DNA of 48,649 nt, taken from NCBI GenBank assembly GCA_018242045.1, contig JAFECR010000018.1, positions 1-48,649 on the forward strand. The letters run 5' to 3'. The stretch's first letter is position 1. Every line of letters starts with the position of its first letter. Source of the DNA: Pseudomonadota bacterium. GTDB lineage: Bacteria > Pseudomonadota > Gammaproteobacteria > Berkiellales > Berkiellaceae. Shown in pieces: positions 28,168 to 36,975 of this stretch. The notes under the pieces are model-generated. The model was not told the DNA's origin. It did no database searches and worked only from the letters and a program-made list of their open reading frames with translations. Position numbers and translations under genes: made by a program.

Positions 28168-28574
28168 GACACCACTACCCAATCCATATTTTTTATGAAG
28201 ACACGGATGCCGCAGGAATTGTTTATCATGCTAACTATATAAAATTTATGGAACGAGCAAGGACAACATTATTACAAGAAAAGGGATTGAGTTTGCCAGC
28301 TTTAATTGATACCTTTGGCATACAGTTTGTTGTTCGCGCAGTGAATATCACTTATGAACAACCAGCGAGGTTACAAGAGGAACTTATCGTTGTAACAGAG
28401 TTAGCCAAATATGGAAAAGCTAGCCTAGTCTTCAAACAGAATATCTATTTTCGTCCTGAGGATTTGAAAACTATGATATGTTCAGGGGAAGTAGTCATTG
28501 TGTGTGTCAATAAGCAATTTAAACCGTGTGCTATTCCTGCAGCGGTATTGAAGGAGTTAAAGAGTGAAACCTGA
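28164..28574 (+). CDS. ybgC: Tol-Pal system acyl-CoA thioesterase YbgC
   Basis: A 136-residue hotdog-fold thioesterase. The family active site [24 protein letters not shown] contains the catalytic Asp and the YHxNY segment. YbgC hydrolyses short or phospholipid-related acyl-CoAs and heads the tol-pal operon in most gammaproteobacteria. The start overlaps the ruvB stop (ATGA) and its end overlaps the tolQ GTG start by 11 nt, so ruvCAB and tol-pal may form one transcript here. Confidence 0.95.
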   Translation: MRHHYPIHIFYEDTDAAGIVYHANYIKFMERARTTLLQEKGLSLPALIDTFGIQFVVRAVNITYEQPARLQEELIVVTELAKYGKASLVFKQNIYFRPEDLKTMICSGEVVIVCVNKQFKPCAIPAAVLKELKSET

Positions 28575-29295
28575 CTTATCTTTGTTGAGTTTATTCACCG
28601 ACGCAAGTGTTTTAGTGCAAATTGTCATGCTAATTTTGGCTATTTTGTCGATTATGTCTTGGACTTTGATCTTTCAACGTGGCTATGCCTTGCATCGAGC
28701 GCAAAAATTATATGATGAGTTTCAAGAAAGATTTCACTTAAGCAGTGATTTGAATCGTTTGTACGATTATCTTGCACAAAAACGTTACCAAGGTTTTGGC
28801 ATTGAACAAGTATTTCGCCAAGGATTTCGTGAATTTGTGCGACTTTACAAACAAGAAGCCCCAGCTGCAGCTGTGATGGAAGGGACAGAGCGAGCAATGC
28901 GCGTTTCATTAGCAAGACAAGAAGATGAGCTTGAGCATTCACTGCCTTTTTTAGCCACCGTTGGTTCTATCAGCGTTTATATTGGTTTATTTGGTACAGT
29001 TTGGGGGATTATGACTGCGTTTAGAGGGTTAGGCAGCATGCAGCAAGCAACCTTAGCGATGGTGGCCCCAGGCATATCTGAAGCTCTTGTGGCTACAGCT
29101 TTAGGATTATTTGCAGCGATACCTGCCGTATTTGCTTACAATCGCTTTTTCAACCATGTTGATAAATTAATGCGTGCTTATGATAACTTAGCTGAAGAAT
29201 TTTCAAGCGCATTACATCGGCGATTGCATAGCCAATCTTGGCAGGAAAGTGAAAGTGATGCTTTACATCCTAACTTTGAGAGTGCAGATAAATAG
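28564..29295 (+). CDS. tolQ: Tol-Pal inner-membrane protein TolQ
   Basis: A 243-residue MotA/TolQ/ExbB protein with three transmembrane helices (about 16-36, 135-160 and 172-195). TVGSISVYIGLFGTVWGIMTAF and the AMVAPGISEALVATALGLFAAIPAVFAYN helix are canonical and line the proton path with TolR. The GTG start at 28564 lies within the end of ybgC. Forms the stator-like motor that energises TolA during outer-membrane constriction in division. Confidence 0.97.
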   Translation: MKPDLSLLSLFTDASVLVQIVMLILAILSIMSWTLIFQRGYALHRAQKLYDEFQERFHLSSDLNRLYDYLAQKRYQGFGIEQVFRQGFREFVRLYKQEAPAAAVMEGTERAMRVSLARQEDELEHSLPFLATVGSISVYIGLFGTVWGIMTAFRGLGSMQQATLAMVAPGISEALVATALGLFAAIPAVFAYNRFFNHVDKLMRAYDNLAEEFSSALHRRLHSQSWQESESDALHPNFESADK

Positions 29296-29304
29296 GCAAA
29301 ATCC

Positions 29305-29760
29305 ATGTTAAAAAAGCGTCGTTCTAAAAAGCTTGTTGCCGAAATTAATGTTGTACCCTATATCGATGTGATGTTGGTTTTGCTGGTTATTTTTATTGTG
29401 ACAGCGCCTTTACTGCAACAAGGTGTTGCGGTGGATTTGCCTTCGGCCAGCGCCAAAGCACTTCCTGCTGCTGAAAAAGAACCTATTATTGTAAGCGTTG
29501 ATGTCAAAGGTAACTATTATTTGAATATCAGTGATTCGCCGCAACTTCCTATCGAAAAAGATCCCCTTTCTTTACGAGTATCAGCAGAACTTAAGCGATC
29601 GCCTCAGCGTAAAGTGCTAGTTAAGGCAGATAAAAGTGTTAACTATGGAAAGGTAGTGGGTGCGATGGTTATTTTGCAGCAATCTGGTGCACCCAGCGTT
29701 GGTCTGGTTACCCAAGATGATTCAAAAATTAATCATGCACCTAAGAGTAGCAATGTATGA
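29305..29760 (+). CDS. tolR: Tol-Pal inner-membrane protein TolR
   Basis: A 151-residue ExbD/TolR protein with one N-terminal helix: INVVPYIDVMLVLLVIFIVTAPL. D21 corresponds to the proton-carrying Asp of E. coli TolR. The periplasmic part includes KVLVKADKSVNYGKVVGAM, the dimer-domain motif, and a short polar tail. It lies 9 nt after tolQ and overlaps tolA by 4 nt. Confidence 0.96.
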   Translation: MLKKRRSKKLVAEINVVPYIDVMLVLLVIFIVTAPLLQQGVAVDLPSASAKALPAAEKEPIIVSVDVKGNYYLNISDSPQLPIEKDPLSLRVSAELKRSPQRKVLVKADKSVNYGKVVGAMVILQQSGAPSVGLVTQDDSKINHAPKSSNV

Positions 29761-30629
29761 AATTAAAAAAAAACCAATCTAAAAAAGTATCTTTTGTTAT
29801 TGCTTTTGGATTGCATCTTTTAATTGTGCTTTTGATTATTTTTAGTGTTGAAAAAACCCTCGTTTTACCGCCAGAGCCAAGTGAAGTTCAAAAACCTATC
29901 ATTGATGCAGTGATGATAAACAAAAAATCATTACAAGAAGAAATTGCGCGACTTGAAGCAAAAGAAACAAAAAAGCGTGAGCAAGAAGAAAATCGCATTA
30001 AAGAATTGGCACAAAAAGAAAAAGAAGCCAAACAAAAAGCAGCGCATGAGGAAGCGCTTGCTCTTGAACTTAAAAAGAAGAACGAAGCATTAGAAAAAGC
30101 AGTACAAGAGAAAAAAATAGCTCAAGAAAAACAGGAAAAAGAACGTCTTGCTAAGCTAAAACAGGAGCAAGAAGAACTTAAGAAAATTCAAAAAGAGAAA
30201 GAAGAAGCGCTGGCACTAAAGAAGAAAATGGAAGAAGAAAAGCTTTTACAAGAAAAATTGCAAAAAGAAAAAGCATTAGCTGAACAAAAAGCCCAAGAAG
30301 AAGCGCAAGCTAAAGCGCCTCAAATAAGTCCAAGAGTGAAGCAAGATCTGATAACGCGTCATGCTATGTTGATTAGAAGTAAAATTCATCAATTTTGGCG
30401 CAAACCCATAGGATTTGACTTTGAGGGATACACTTGTGTTGTTGAAGTAAGATTATTACCAACAGGAGAAGTTGTTCAAGCGGCGGTGGTTGAATCAAGT
30501 GGCAGCTTAGAATTTGATCGTTCCGCGGAGCTTGCTGTCAAAAAGGCATCACCTTTACCGATGCCGGAAGATGTGAATGTTGCCAAAGAGTTTCGCCAAT
30601 TTACGTTTCTATTCCGGGAGGTCGTGTGA
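29757..30629 (+). CDS. tolA: Tol-Pal periplasm-spanning protein TolA
   Basis: A 290-residue protein with the three TolA domains: an N-terminal anchor (about 12-30), a long Lys/Glu/Ala helical rod (about 55-187, almost wholly charged and heptad-like) and a C-terminal globular domain (about 195-290) with FWRKPIGFDFEGYTCVVEVRLLPTGEVVQAAVVESSG. The rod is shorter than in E. coli (421 residues total) but has normal composition. Links TolQR to TolB/Pal at the outer membrane. Overlaps tolR and tolB by 4 nt each. Confidence 0.95.
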   Translation: MKLKKNQSKKVSFVIAFGLHLLIVLLIIFSVEKTLVLPPEPSEVQKPIIDAVMINKKSLQEEIARLEAKETKKREQEENRIKELAQKEKEAKQKAAHEEALALELKKKNEALEKAVQEKKIAQEKQEKERLAKLKQEQEELKKIQKEKEEALALKKKMEEEKLLQEKLQKEKALAEQKAQEEAQAKAPQISPRVKQDLITRHAMLIRSKIHQFWRKPIGFDFEGYTCVVEVRLLPTGEVVQAAVVESSGSLEFDRSAELAVKKASPLPMPEDVNVAKEFRQFTFLFREVV

Positions 30630-32002
30630 AATTATTTTTAAATAAAATAGGTTTATTATTTTTGTTAATAGCGTTTCAAGCGCATGCACGACTTAATATT
30701 GAAATTACTCAAGGTGAGGCTCGTGGTGTGCCTATTGCCATTGCAAGTAGTGTGCAAGAACACTCGCACAAAACAAACCATGTTCGAAACTCATTTGAGG
30801 AACTTGCTGGAATTATCCGTAATGATTTAAAAATGAGCGGGCGTTTTGATCCACTCTATCCTGAACAATTTCCCATTCTTAGAACCATTGAGCAGGAATT
30901 AGAGGTAGCCTCTTGGCAATCTATTGGCGCTGAAAATTTAGTGCTAGGCAGTGTGCAAGCAACGGGTAATGATTTTTATACGGTCTCCTTTAAGTTGCTA
31001 GACGTTTATAACACACCTGCTCAAATTCCGCAGCAAAACGGTGATACCGTTAATTTGAAATCTGGCAATGGCACAATACTGGTGGAAAAAGTATATAAAG
31101 GGATCCGCCAGCAAGATTTTCGTGCACTTGCTCACCATATTAGCGATGTTATTTATGAAAGGTTAACAGGTATTCGAGGCGCTTTTTCAACAAGGATAGC
31201 GTACGTGATGGTTGTTAAAACCATGAATGGCAATCGTTATAGTTTAGAGGTGGCAGATGCCGATGGTTTTAACCCTGTCACTTTAGTGAAATCTCATCAA
31301 CCCATTATGTCTCCTTCTTGGTCAGCAGATGGTCGACGTCTTGCTTATGTTTCTTTTGAAAAAAATAGAGCTGAAATTTACTTTATTGATGTAGCGACGG
31401 GTAAACGAGAATTGCTATCTCATTTTTCAGGCATCAATGGCGCACCTGCTTGGTCGCCTGATGGTCGTCAACTCGCTTTGGTATTATCTAAAACAGGTAA
31501 TCCTAAATTGTATTTAATGAACATTGCGAACAAAACATTAACGCAATTAACAGAAGGGTACTCCATTGATACGGAGCCGGCTTGGTCTCCTAATGGACGT
31601 GCGCTTTACTTTACTTCGAATCGTGGGGGTAAGCCGCAAATTTATCGGCTAGATATCGCAACAAGGCAAGTTGAACGAGTGACCTTTATTGGGAATTATA
31701 ACGCGAGGCCTATGCTCACTGCAGATGGCAAATATCTTGTGATGATGCATCGCGAAGACAGAAGCGATCAATTTCATATAGCAAGCTTAGATTTAACTTC
31801 TGGTCAAGTAGCAATTCTAACTCATGCTAGATTAGATGAATCACCCACCTTGTCTCCAAACGGGGCTATGGTACTCTATGGCACACAAGATGGCGATCGC
31901 CAAATTTTAGGGTTAGTAACTTTGGATGGTCGGGGACAATTGCGCCTGCCAGCACGAGAAGGTAGTGTTCAAGAACCGGCATGGTCACCCTTTCTCTCTT
32001 GA
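30626..32002 (+). CDS. tolB: Tol-Pal periplasmic protein TolB
   Basis: A 458-residue periplasmic protein with a signal peptide (about 1-22, cut near AHA|RLNIEITQG), an N-terminal alpha/beta domain and a C-terminal six-bladed beta-propeller with repeated WS-DGR units: SPSWSADGRRLAYVS, APAWSPDGRQLALVL, EPAWSPNGRALYFTS. The N-terminal TolA-box region is RLNIEITQGEARGVPIAI. The GTG start at 30626 overlaps the tolA stop. Delivers force from TolA to Pal during constriction. Confidence 0.97.
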   Translation: MKLFLNKIGLLFLLIAFQAHARLNIEITQGEARGVPIAIASSVQEHSHKTNHVRNSFEELAGIIRNDLKMSGRFDPLYPEQFPILRTIEQELEVASWQSIGAENLVLGSVQATGNDFYTVSFKLLDVYNTPAQIPQQNGDTVNLKSGNGTILVEKVYKGIRQQDFRALAHHISDVIYERLTGIRGAFSTRIAYVMVVKTMNGNRYSLEVADADGFNPVTLVKSHQPIMSPSWSADGRRLAYVSFEKNRAEIYFIDVATGKRELLSHFSGINGAPAWSPDGRQLALVLSKTGNPKLYLMNIANKTLTQLTEGYSIDTEPAWSPNGRALYFTSNRGGKPQIYRLDIATRQVERVTFIGNYNARPMLTADGKYLVMMHREDRSDQFHIASLDLTSGQVAILTHARLDESPTLSPNGAMVLYGTQDGDRQILGLVTLDGRGQLRLPAREGSVQEPAWSPFLS

Positions 32003-32050
32003 GATAAAATAATCGTTTAATAAATATTAATAATAGGTAAGGAGTCAAAC

Positions 32051-32554
32051 ATGCAAATTCGGGGGTTGCGTCATTTAGTGGTGGGTATGATGCTTTGTGT
32101 AGGCGTTGCAGGCTGCTCGCATCACGCTAGACATGACGCTAAAGGTGGTGCTTATGGCGCTGACGCTCAAGGCGCAGGTGAAGGTGCGGGTTTTGCTAGC
32201 GATGATGTCGCACGCGATATGATGGCAAAACGCAAAATTTATTTCGACTTCGATAGATCAGACATACACCAACAAGATTATGAAATTGTTTATGCACATG
32301 CAGAATATCTAAAGCATCATGCAAATCGTCGGATCCGTGTAGAAGGCCATACTGACGAAGAAGGAAGTCGTGAGTATAACATTGCTTTAGGTGAAAGACG
32401 TGCTCGTGCTGTTGCTGATGCGTTGATGTCCCAAGGCGTTAATGGCCAGCAAGTTGCGACAGTTAGCTTTGGTAAAGAAAAGCCAGATGCTTTAGGGCAT
32501 TCTGCTGAAGATAAAGCTTTAAATCGCCGCGCAGTCATTGTGTATGAAGACTAA
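32051..32554 (+). CDS. pal: Peptidoglycan-associated lipoprotein Pal
   Basis: A 167-residue lipoprotein. The signal ends in VGVAG|C, a lipobox with Cys20 as the lipidated residue. After a Gly/Ala-rich linker comes the OmpA-like domain: IYFDFDRSDI, then RIRVEGHTDEEGSREYNIALGERRARAV, containing the Asp and Arg that hold meso-diaminopimelate. AAGGAG precedes the ATG at 32051. There is a 48-nt gap after tolB. Its last 11 nt are shared with cpoB. Confidence 0.97.
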   Translation: MQIRGLRHLVVGMMLCVGVAGCSHHARHDAKGGAYGADAQGAGEGAGFASDDVARDMMAKRKIYFDFDRSDIHQQDYEIVYAHAEYLKHHANRRIRVEGHTDEEGSREYNIALGERRARAVADALMSQGVNGQQVATVSFGKEKPDALGHSAEDKALNRRAVIVYED

Positions 32555-33377
32555 CGTTCAAATAATCAAAGCATTTAATGCTACTTGGTTGTTGCTTATC
32601 CTGCTATCCCTGTTTCACACAGGGGTGGCACGGAGCGGTGTGGCAATTGTAGAATCGCGCGCGCATGGTGCGCATGCTAGAAAAGGGATGGAAGAAGAAT
32701 CTGGGATAGATACCCTTCAAAAAATGGAATTTTTACAAAGAGAAATACAAGAGCTTCGTGGTAAGGTTGAAGAACAAACTTATCAGCTGCAACAATTAAA
32801 AGAGCATCAGAAGAAGCTCTACGCCGATTTGGATAAACGCCTTCGTGGCGGGACAACGACTCCCAAGTCTGGCATTGTAACAGACAGTTCGCTTAATGAG
32901 TCGCAGGATGAACCGATTACACAAATTACTGCCGATCAATTTGTGCCAGAACAGTCAATCACGTTATCGAGCCAGGATACTGCTGGGGAAGAAAAAGCCT
33001 ATTTACAAGCCTATAGGTTAATTCAGAGCAAAGATTATGATGGGGCATTAACTGCGTTTAAAGCAATGATCCAGCAAACCCCGCAAGGCAAATATACACC
33101 TAATGCGCAGTATTGGTTGGGAGAGATTTACTTAACGAAAGGAAATCTTGCCAAAGCTACGGAATCTTTTGATATCGTTTATCATCATTACCCTCAACAT
33201 CCAAAAGCGGCAGATTCATTATTGAAACTTGGCTATGTTGAATATACAAAAGGGCAATGGAAACGAGCAGGAGAGTTGCTTAATCAAGTTAAAAACCAGT
33301 TTCCTGGTTCTACCTCAGCACAATTGGCGGATTCACGCCTGCAAAAAATGCAACTTGAAGGTCATCTTCAGCAGTAG
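32544..33377 (+). CDS. cpoB: Cell division coordinator CpoB (YbgF)
   Basis: A 277-residue exported protein: N-terminal signal (about 10-29), coiled-coil trimerisation and TolA-binding segment (about 57-100), a low-complexity linker, and C-terminal TPR repeats (about 150-275, AYRLIQSKDYDGALTAFKAMIQQ, PNAQYWLGEIYLTKGNLAKA, AADSLLKLGYVEYTKGQWKRA). CpoB couples Tol-Pal to PBP1B during septal synthesis. I start at the ATG at 32544, within the last codons of pal; no separate ribosome site is seen, so translation is presumably coupled. Confidence 0.93.
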   Translation: MKTNVQIIKAFNATWLLLILLSLFHTGVARSGVAIVESRAHGAHARKGMEEESGIDTLQKMEFLQREIQELRGKVEEQTYQLQQLKEHQKKLYADLDKRLRGGTTTPKSGIVTDSSLNESQDEPITQITADQFVPEQSITLSSQDTAGEEKAYLQAYRLIQSKDYDGALTAFKAMIQQTPQGKYTPNAQYWLGEIYLTKGNLAKATESFDIVYHHYPQHPKAADSLLKLGYVEYTKGQWKRAGELLNQVKNQFPGSTSAQLADSRLQKMQLEGHLQQ

Positions 33378-33378
33378 T

Positions 33379-33424
33379 TTGACAACTAATTGACAAATGG
33401 TAAGGCGGATGTTAGCTTATCTGC
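33379..33424 (+). promoter_or_regulatory. Possible promoter before the membrane-protein gene
   Basis: Just after cpoB there are two TTGACA hexamers, at 33379-33384 and 33390-33395, in the order expected for -35 boxes. The -10 is poor (TAGCTT at about 33413, 17 nt after the second). The direct repetition TTGACAAC/TTGACAAA may instead be a regulator site. Placed 40-85 nt before the ATG at 33464. Confidence 0.35.
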
Positions 33425-33463
33425 TCTTTTTATCATTTTGTCAGTTTTCAGAGATATTACACG

Positions 33464-34276
33464 ATGAATAACAATAACCCCCGCCTAAGTGCTCAAGCTC
33501 GCGTTCCGCAGCCATTTCTAACTGCTAAAAGATCTGAACAAGTTGAGAAATATTTGAAGGCCGAGGCACGTAGAGAGCGATTTCAAAAGATTAGCCAAGC
33601 TTTAATTATATTTATTGGGGCCATCCTTCATGGTTTAGCAATGACTTTAATATGTTTTTCGCTTGGGTATTTTTTTATAAATCCGTTTGGGAAAATGATT
33701 GCAGAATCGATGTTTGAAATCTTGGTAAACTACCCACAAGCGCTATTACCTCATGCTTTAAGATCCTATGCCTCTTGGATTGTGTTAGGGCCTCCAGCAG
33801 TCGTCATCAGCGGGCAATTTATCTATGGATATTTTACAGACACCTTGGGGTTTTCTAGTAAAGCAAGTTTATGGTTAAAGTCATTTTTTAACTATTTCGG
33901 TCATGGATTGCCTTTTCTTGCTTTTATAGGAGGCTTGTCTTTTGGTTTGCCTCTTACAACGGTTTTATTGTCAACATGGGGTGCTGGTTTTGTTTCTTGC
34001 TTGTACCTTATCTCAGAAAAAAGTCTCTGGGCAACTTTGACTCCTCATGTTGAGTCAGCTAATGACACTATGCAAGCGCAGCAGCATGACGAGCCAAATC
34101 TTCGCCGCCGCCCATCGTTACCAATACAACAGCAGCAGGATAATCTGCCTGAGCAAGGGAATACTTACTTACCCAGTCAGAGGTTACAAAGACGAGAACG
34201 AGAACCATTACCGGCACCAGACAATCAGGAAGCAAGAGAAACCCATACCCTTCCTGCAAGACCGAACCCACTTTAA
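33464..34276 (+). CDS. Unrecognised membrane protein with Gln/Pro-rich tail
   Basis: A 270-residue protein of unknown family. Residues 1-44 are polar and basic; hydrophobic helices lie at about 45-72, 103-124 and 147-185 (the last long enough for two), giving probably four crossings. Residues 190-270 are hydrophilic, rich in Q, P, R and N, and likely disordered. AGAG before the ATG supports the start. It sits between cpoB and tRNA-Lys but has its own upstream spacer, so it is not clearly part of tol-pal. The combination of membrane hairpins with a disordered tail occurs in secreted membrane effectors of Legionellales, but nothing here proves secretion. Confidence 0.65.
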   Translation: MNNNNPRLSAQARVPQPFLTAKRSEQVEKYLKAEARRERFQKISQALIIFIGAILHGLAMTLICFSLGYFFINPFGKMIAESMFEILVNYPQALLPHALRSYASWIVLGPPAVVISGQFIYGYFTDTLGFSSKASLWLKSFFNYFGHGLPFLAFIGGLSFGLPLTTVLLSTWGAGFVSCLYLISEKSLWATLTPHVESANDTMQAQQHDEPNLRRRPSLPIQQQQDNLPEQGNTYLPSQRLQRREREPLPAPDNQEARETHTLPARPNPL

Positions 34277-34299
34277 AAAAATTTAATAGTTACTGTGGT

Positions 34300-34327
34300 T
34301 TGCAGTTTGATAGGTTTAGGGTATGAT
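34300..34327 (+). promoter_or_regulatory. Promoter of tRNA-Lys
   Basis: TTGCAG at 34300-34305 and TATGAT at 34322-34327 are separated by 16 nt and followed by ACTGCCC, a GC-rich discriminator as usual for stable-RNA promoters. The mature tRNA starts 22 nt further on. Confidence 0.65.
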
Positions 34328-34349
34328 ACTGCCCTTGTCATAGGTTTTT

Positions 34350-34425
34350 GGGTCGTTAGCTCAGTCGGTAGAGCAGCAGACTTTTAATCTGTTGGTCGAT
34401 GGTTCGAATCCATCACGACCCACCA
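34350..34425 (+). tRNA. tRNA-Lys (anticodon TTT)
   Basis: A 76-nt cloverleaf with encoded CCA: acceptor GGGTCGT/ACGACCC, D arm AGCTCAGTCGGTAGAGC, anticodon stem CAGAC/GTCTG-like pairing around CTTTTAA (anticodon TTT), T arm GGTTCGAATCC. Very close to the E. coli tRNA-Lys by eye. No integrase or duplicated 3' end is found next to it. Confidence 0.97.
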
Positions 34426-34703
34426 TCCAAAACGTAATTAGTTTGTTTTCTTATTTCTACAGTATACCTTCTATCATTCAAGTCAAAAATCTATCAAGAA
34501 TGCTTTTTGCATTTCTCCATATGTTTATTGTTCTTATGTAGAAATTTAAATTTGATTCAAGTTTCTATATTAGTTGAAAAACTGATGAAAAAAATACTAA
34601 CTTCGAGATTATAGAGAGCAGTTTGCTGCTGGTCTGCAACTAGGGATGCTCTTAGGGAAAGGTTTCGTGTACCTCAATAGGACTTTTTTATAAGGACCCT
34701 CTC

Positions 34704-35729
34704 ATGAAAAAAACACTCAAGGTCACATTCGGAACAATGCTAGCAGTGAGCTCGGTGGTGCCAGCCATCGTGACAGCTCACGAGCATTTTGCAGAGCATC
34801 TTGCTATATGGGCAGATGTTACCTACACCGAAGCTAGCAACAATGGCTTGAGTGTGGGCGATTTGGTATTTGCGAACACCATTGCTAATGACTTTGATGG
34901 TGGTCATCGGCATATATTTCTAAATCCTGATCATGAATTTGACTATGCTTTAGGTATTAGCTATCGCTTGCCATACAGTCATTCACATCTATTTATGAGT
35001 TATGATCATTTTAATGATGATATTGATAATGAAGGCGAGGTTAATATCAGAAATTTAGGTTTAGCGCCACTGCCTCAAACACAAGGTATTGCATCTTACG
35101 AAGTTCATTCTCAGGAATTTAGGTTCGGCGTTACCCATAATCTCGGTTTTGGTGATCGTTTCTGTTTAGACTTATTGGCATTTTTAGAATATGACAAACT
35201 GAGACAAACTGTCTCTGAAATCGCCACACAAGTTGATGATGGTGAGCTCCGGGTTCATGCTCGAGAAACTGAAAATAAGGTGAAAGGATTCGGGCCAGGG
35301 GTTGGTTTTAATAGCCGCTGGTATGCTTATAATCCCCATTGGCATATTTTTGCAGGTGCTAGCACCATTCTCTTAGCGGCTGACAATGATTACTCGCAGT
35401 CATTTTTGGGAGGGGATAATGATATAGATTTTTATGCCTATCAACCTGAGGGATCTGATTCATTAGTGGGTAAAATAGATATTAATTTTGGCATTAATTA
35501 TCATTGTGCCTTTAGTTATGCAATGTGCGGTTATCAATGGGATTTAACGCTGGGTATGCGTTATATGAACATGTTTAATGTTTTCAAAAATGGCAATACC
35601 GCCTTCAACCCTAATGCTGGTGATGATAATGATGTGGCATCCGATTTTGCAGCCAATCTTGGTTTTCCACAAGACTGGGGTCGCTGGGGCCCTTTCTTGA
35701 GATTCAAAATTGGTGGCGCTCATTCATAA
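34704..35729 (+). CDS. Lpg1974-family outer-membrane beta-barrel protein, paralogue 1
   Basis: A 341-residue exported protein (signal about 1-25, cut near VTA|HEH) with alternating beta-strand pattern and a terminal strand GRWGPFLRFKIGGAHS. The N-terminal motif NNGLSVGDLVFAN and DFDYALG-like stretch (HEFDYALGISYRL) are typical of the Lpg1974 family, pore-forming major surface proteins of Legionella. It is paralogous to the next gene, sharing blocks such as FDGG, NIRNLG, GMRYMNMFN and NAFKNGN-like sequence. Preceded by a 278-nt region after tRNA-Lys that probably holds its promoter, and closed by a strong terminator, so it is transcribed alone. Confidence 0.85.
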   Translation: MKKTLKVTFGTMLAVSSVVPAIVTAHEHFAEHLAIWADVTYTEASNNGLSVGDLVFANTIANDFDGGHRHIFLNPDHEFDYALGISYRLPYSHSHLFMSYDHFNDDIDNEGEVNIRNLGLAPLPQTQGIASYEVHSQEFRFGVTHNLGFGDRFCLDLLAFLEYDKLRQTVSEIATQVDDGELRVHARETENKVKGFGPGVGFNSRWYAYNPHWHIFAGASTILLAADNDYSQSFLGGDNDIDFYAYQPEGSDSLVGKIDINFGINYHCAFSYAMCGYQWDLTLGMRYMNMFNVFKNGNTAFNPNAGDDNDVASDFAANLGFPQDWGRWGPFLRFKIGGAHS

Positions 35730-35751
35730 GTTTCTCGAACTCACTAAGGTT

Positions 35752-35778
35752 AACGGGAGCTTGCTCCCGTTTTTTTTG
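35752..35778 (+). terminator. Rho-independent terminator after porin 1
   Basis: ACGGGAGC and GCTCCCGT form an 8-bp stem around a very short loop, followed by eight T. It separates the two porin paralogues, so they are independent transcription units. Confidence 0.93.
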
Positions 35779-35885
35779 TATTACTTAGCTTAAATAATGC
35801 AGTTTTAGCTTGAGTTGCAAAACCATGAATTGTAAATTAGGTTGAAAGAGTATTCTTATTAATGAATTGATAGGGAAAGTCATTC

Positions 35886-36929
35886 ATGAAGATAAAACAG
35901 GTGCTTTTTAGCTCATTGATCTTAGGTAATTTTCTTACTACGGCATTTGCTTACGTACCTTTTGATCGGTTTGCTCTGGAAGGTGCATTAACTTATACCA
36001 AACCCAGTAACAATGGCTTGAGTGTCGGCGATCTGGAGTTCGCTAATTCCGGTATTCTCAATATTTTCGATGGTGGCTTTCAACATGTTTTTTTAGATCC
36101 GGACAATGAATTCGATTATGCCTTGGGTCTTACCTATCATTTGCTTAATAGTGATACACGATTTTTTATTTATTATGATCATTATGTCATCAATGAAGAG
36201 CAGGGTAATATTAATATCCGTAATTTAGGCATGGATCCCTTCTTTCAAGACACAGTTGGTTTTGCAGGGGTAAGGGAAAGTGCTTATGAATTTAGCATCG
36301 GTATTATTCATGACATCCACTTTGATCGCCTGTGTTTACAATTGCATGGATTTTTGGAAAACGATAAGGTTGCACAAACCTTAGAAGAAACCCTCAATCA
36401 AGCTAGAGTACCCATAGGCGAGGAATTTTTTTCCGGTACTCACCGCGCGAGAACAACAGAAAATGTAATGCACGGGTTTGGTCCAGGTATTGGAATGTTT
36501 GCAAGAGTTTATCCCTTTAGGTGCTACCCTCAATGGGACTTTTTTGCTGGTGCAAAGACAACTTTGCTCTATGCAAATCATGGTTATAGCCAAGCTTTAA
36601 TTGGTAGCACTCCCACCCTCAATGATAACTTCTATTTGTATGAGCCAGAAAAAACGGTAAGTCTTGTAGGTAAACTTGATATTCAATTTGGTATCAATTA
36701 TCACTACGCATTTAAGTATGATATGAATGGCATGCAGTGGGATCTGACTTTAGGAATGCGTTATATGAATATGTTTAATGCTTTAAAAAATGGCAATGCA
36801 GCATATAATCCACACGCAGATGATGATAATGAGATGTTTCCAAATTTCCCAGCTAACCTGGGTTATTCTCAAGACTGGGGCCGATGGGGACCTTTCTTAA
36901 AGTTTAAGATGGGTGGTGCGCACTCCTAA
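35886..36929 (+). CDS. Lpg1974-family outer-membrane beta-barrel protein, paralogue 2
   Basis: A 347-residue exported protein (signal about 1-22) clearly homologous to its neighbour along the whole length: SNNGLSVGDLEFANS, HVFLDPDNEFDYALGLTYHL, INIRNLGMDPFF, MQWDLTLGMRYMNMFN, then the same last strand GRWGPFLKFKMGGAHS. Loops differ most (about residues 100-200), as expected for surface-exposed parts. Its own spacer of 107 nt after the terminator contains AGGGAAAG before the ATG. Together they are a tandem duplication that has diverged. Confidence 0.85.
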   Translation: MKIKQVLFSSLILGNFLTTAFAYVPFDRFALEGALTYTKPSNNGLSVGDLEFANSGILNIFDGGFQHVFLDPDNEFDYALGLTYHLLNSDTRFFIYYDHYVINEEQGNINIRNLGMDPFFQDTVGFAGVRESAYEFSIGIIHDIHFDRLCLQLHGFLENDKVAQTLEETLNQARVPIGEEFFSGTHRARTTENVMHGFGPGIGMFARVYPFRCYPQWDFFAGAKTTLLYANHGYSQALIGSTPTLNDNFYLYEPEKTVSLVGKLDIQFGINYHYAFKYDMNGMQWDLTLGMRYMNMFNALKNGNAAYNPHADDDNEMFPNFPANLGYSQDWGRWGPFLKFKMGGAHS

Positions 36930-36975
36930 GCTTTTCTGGCTGCTCTTTGACTATGCCGACTTGTTCTGCATAGCC

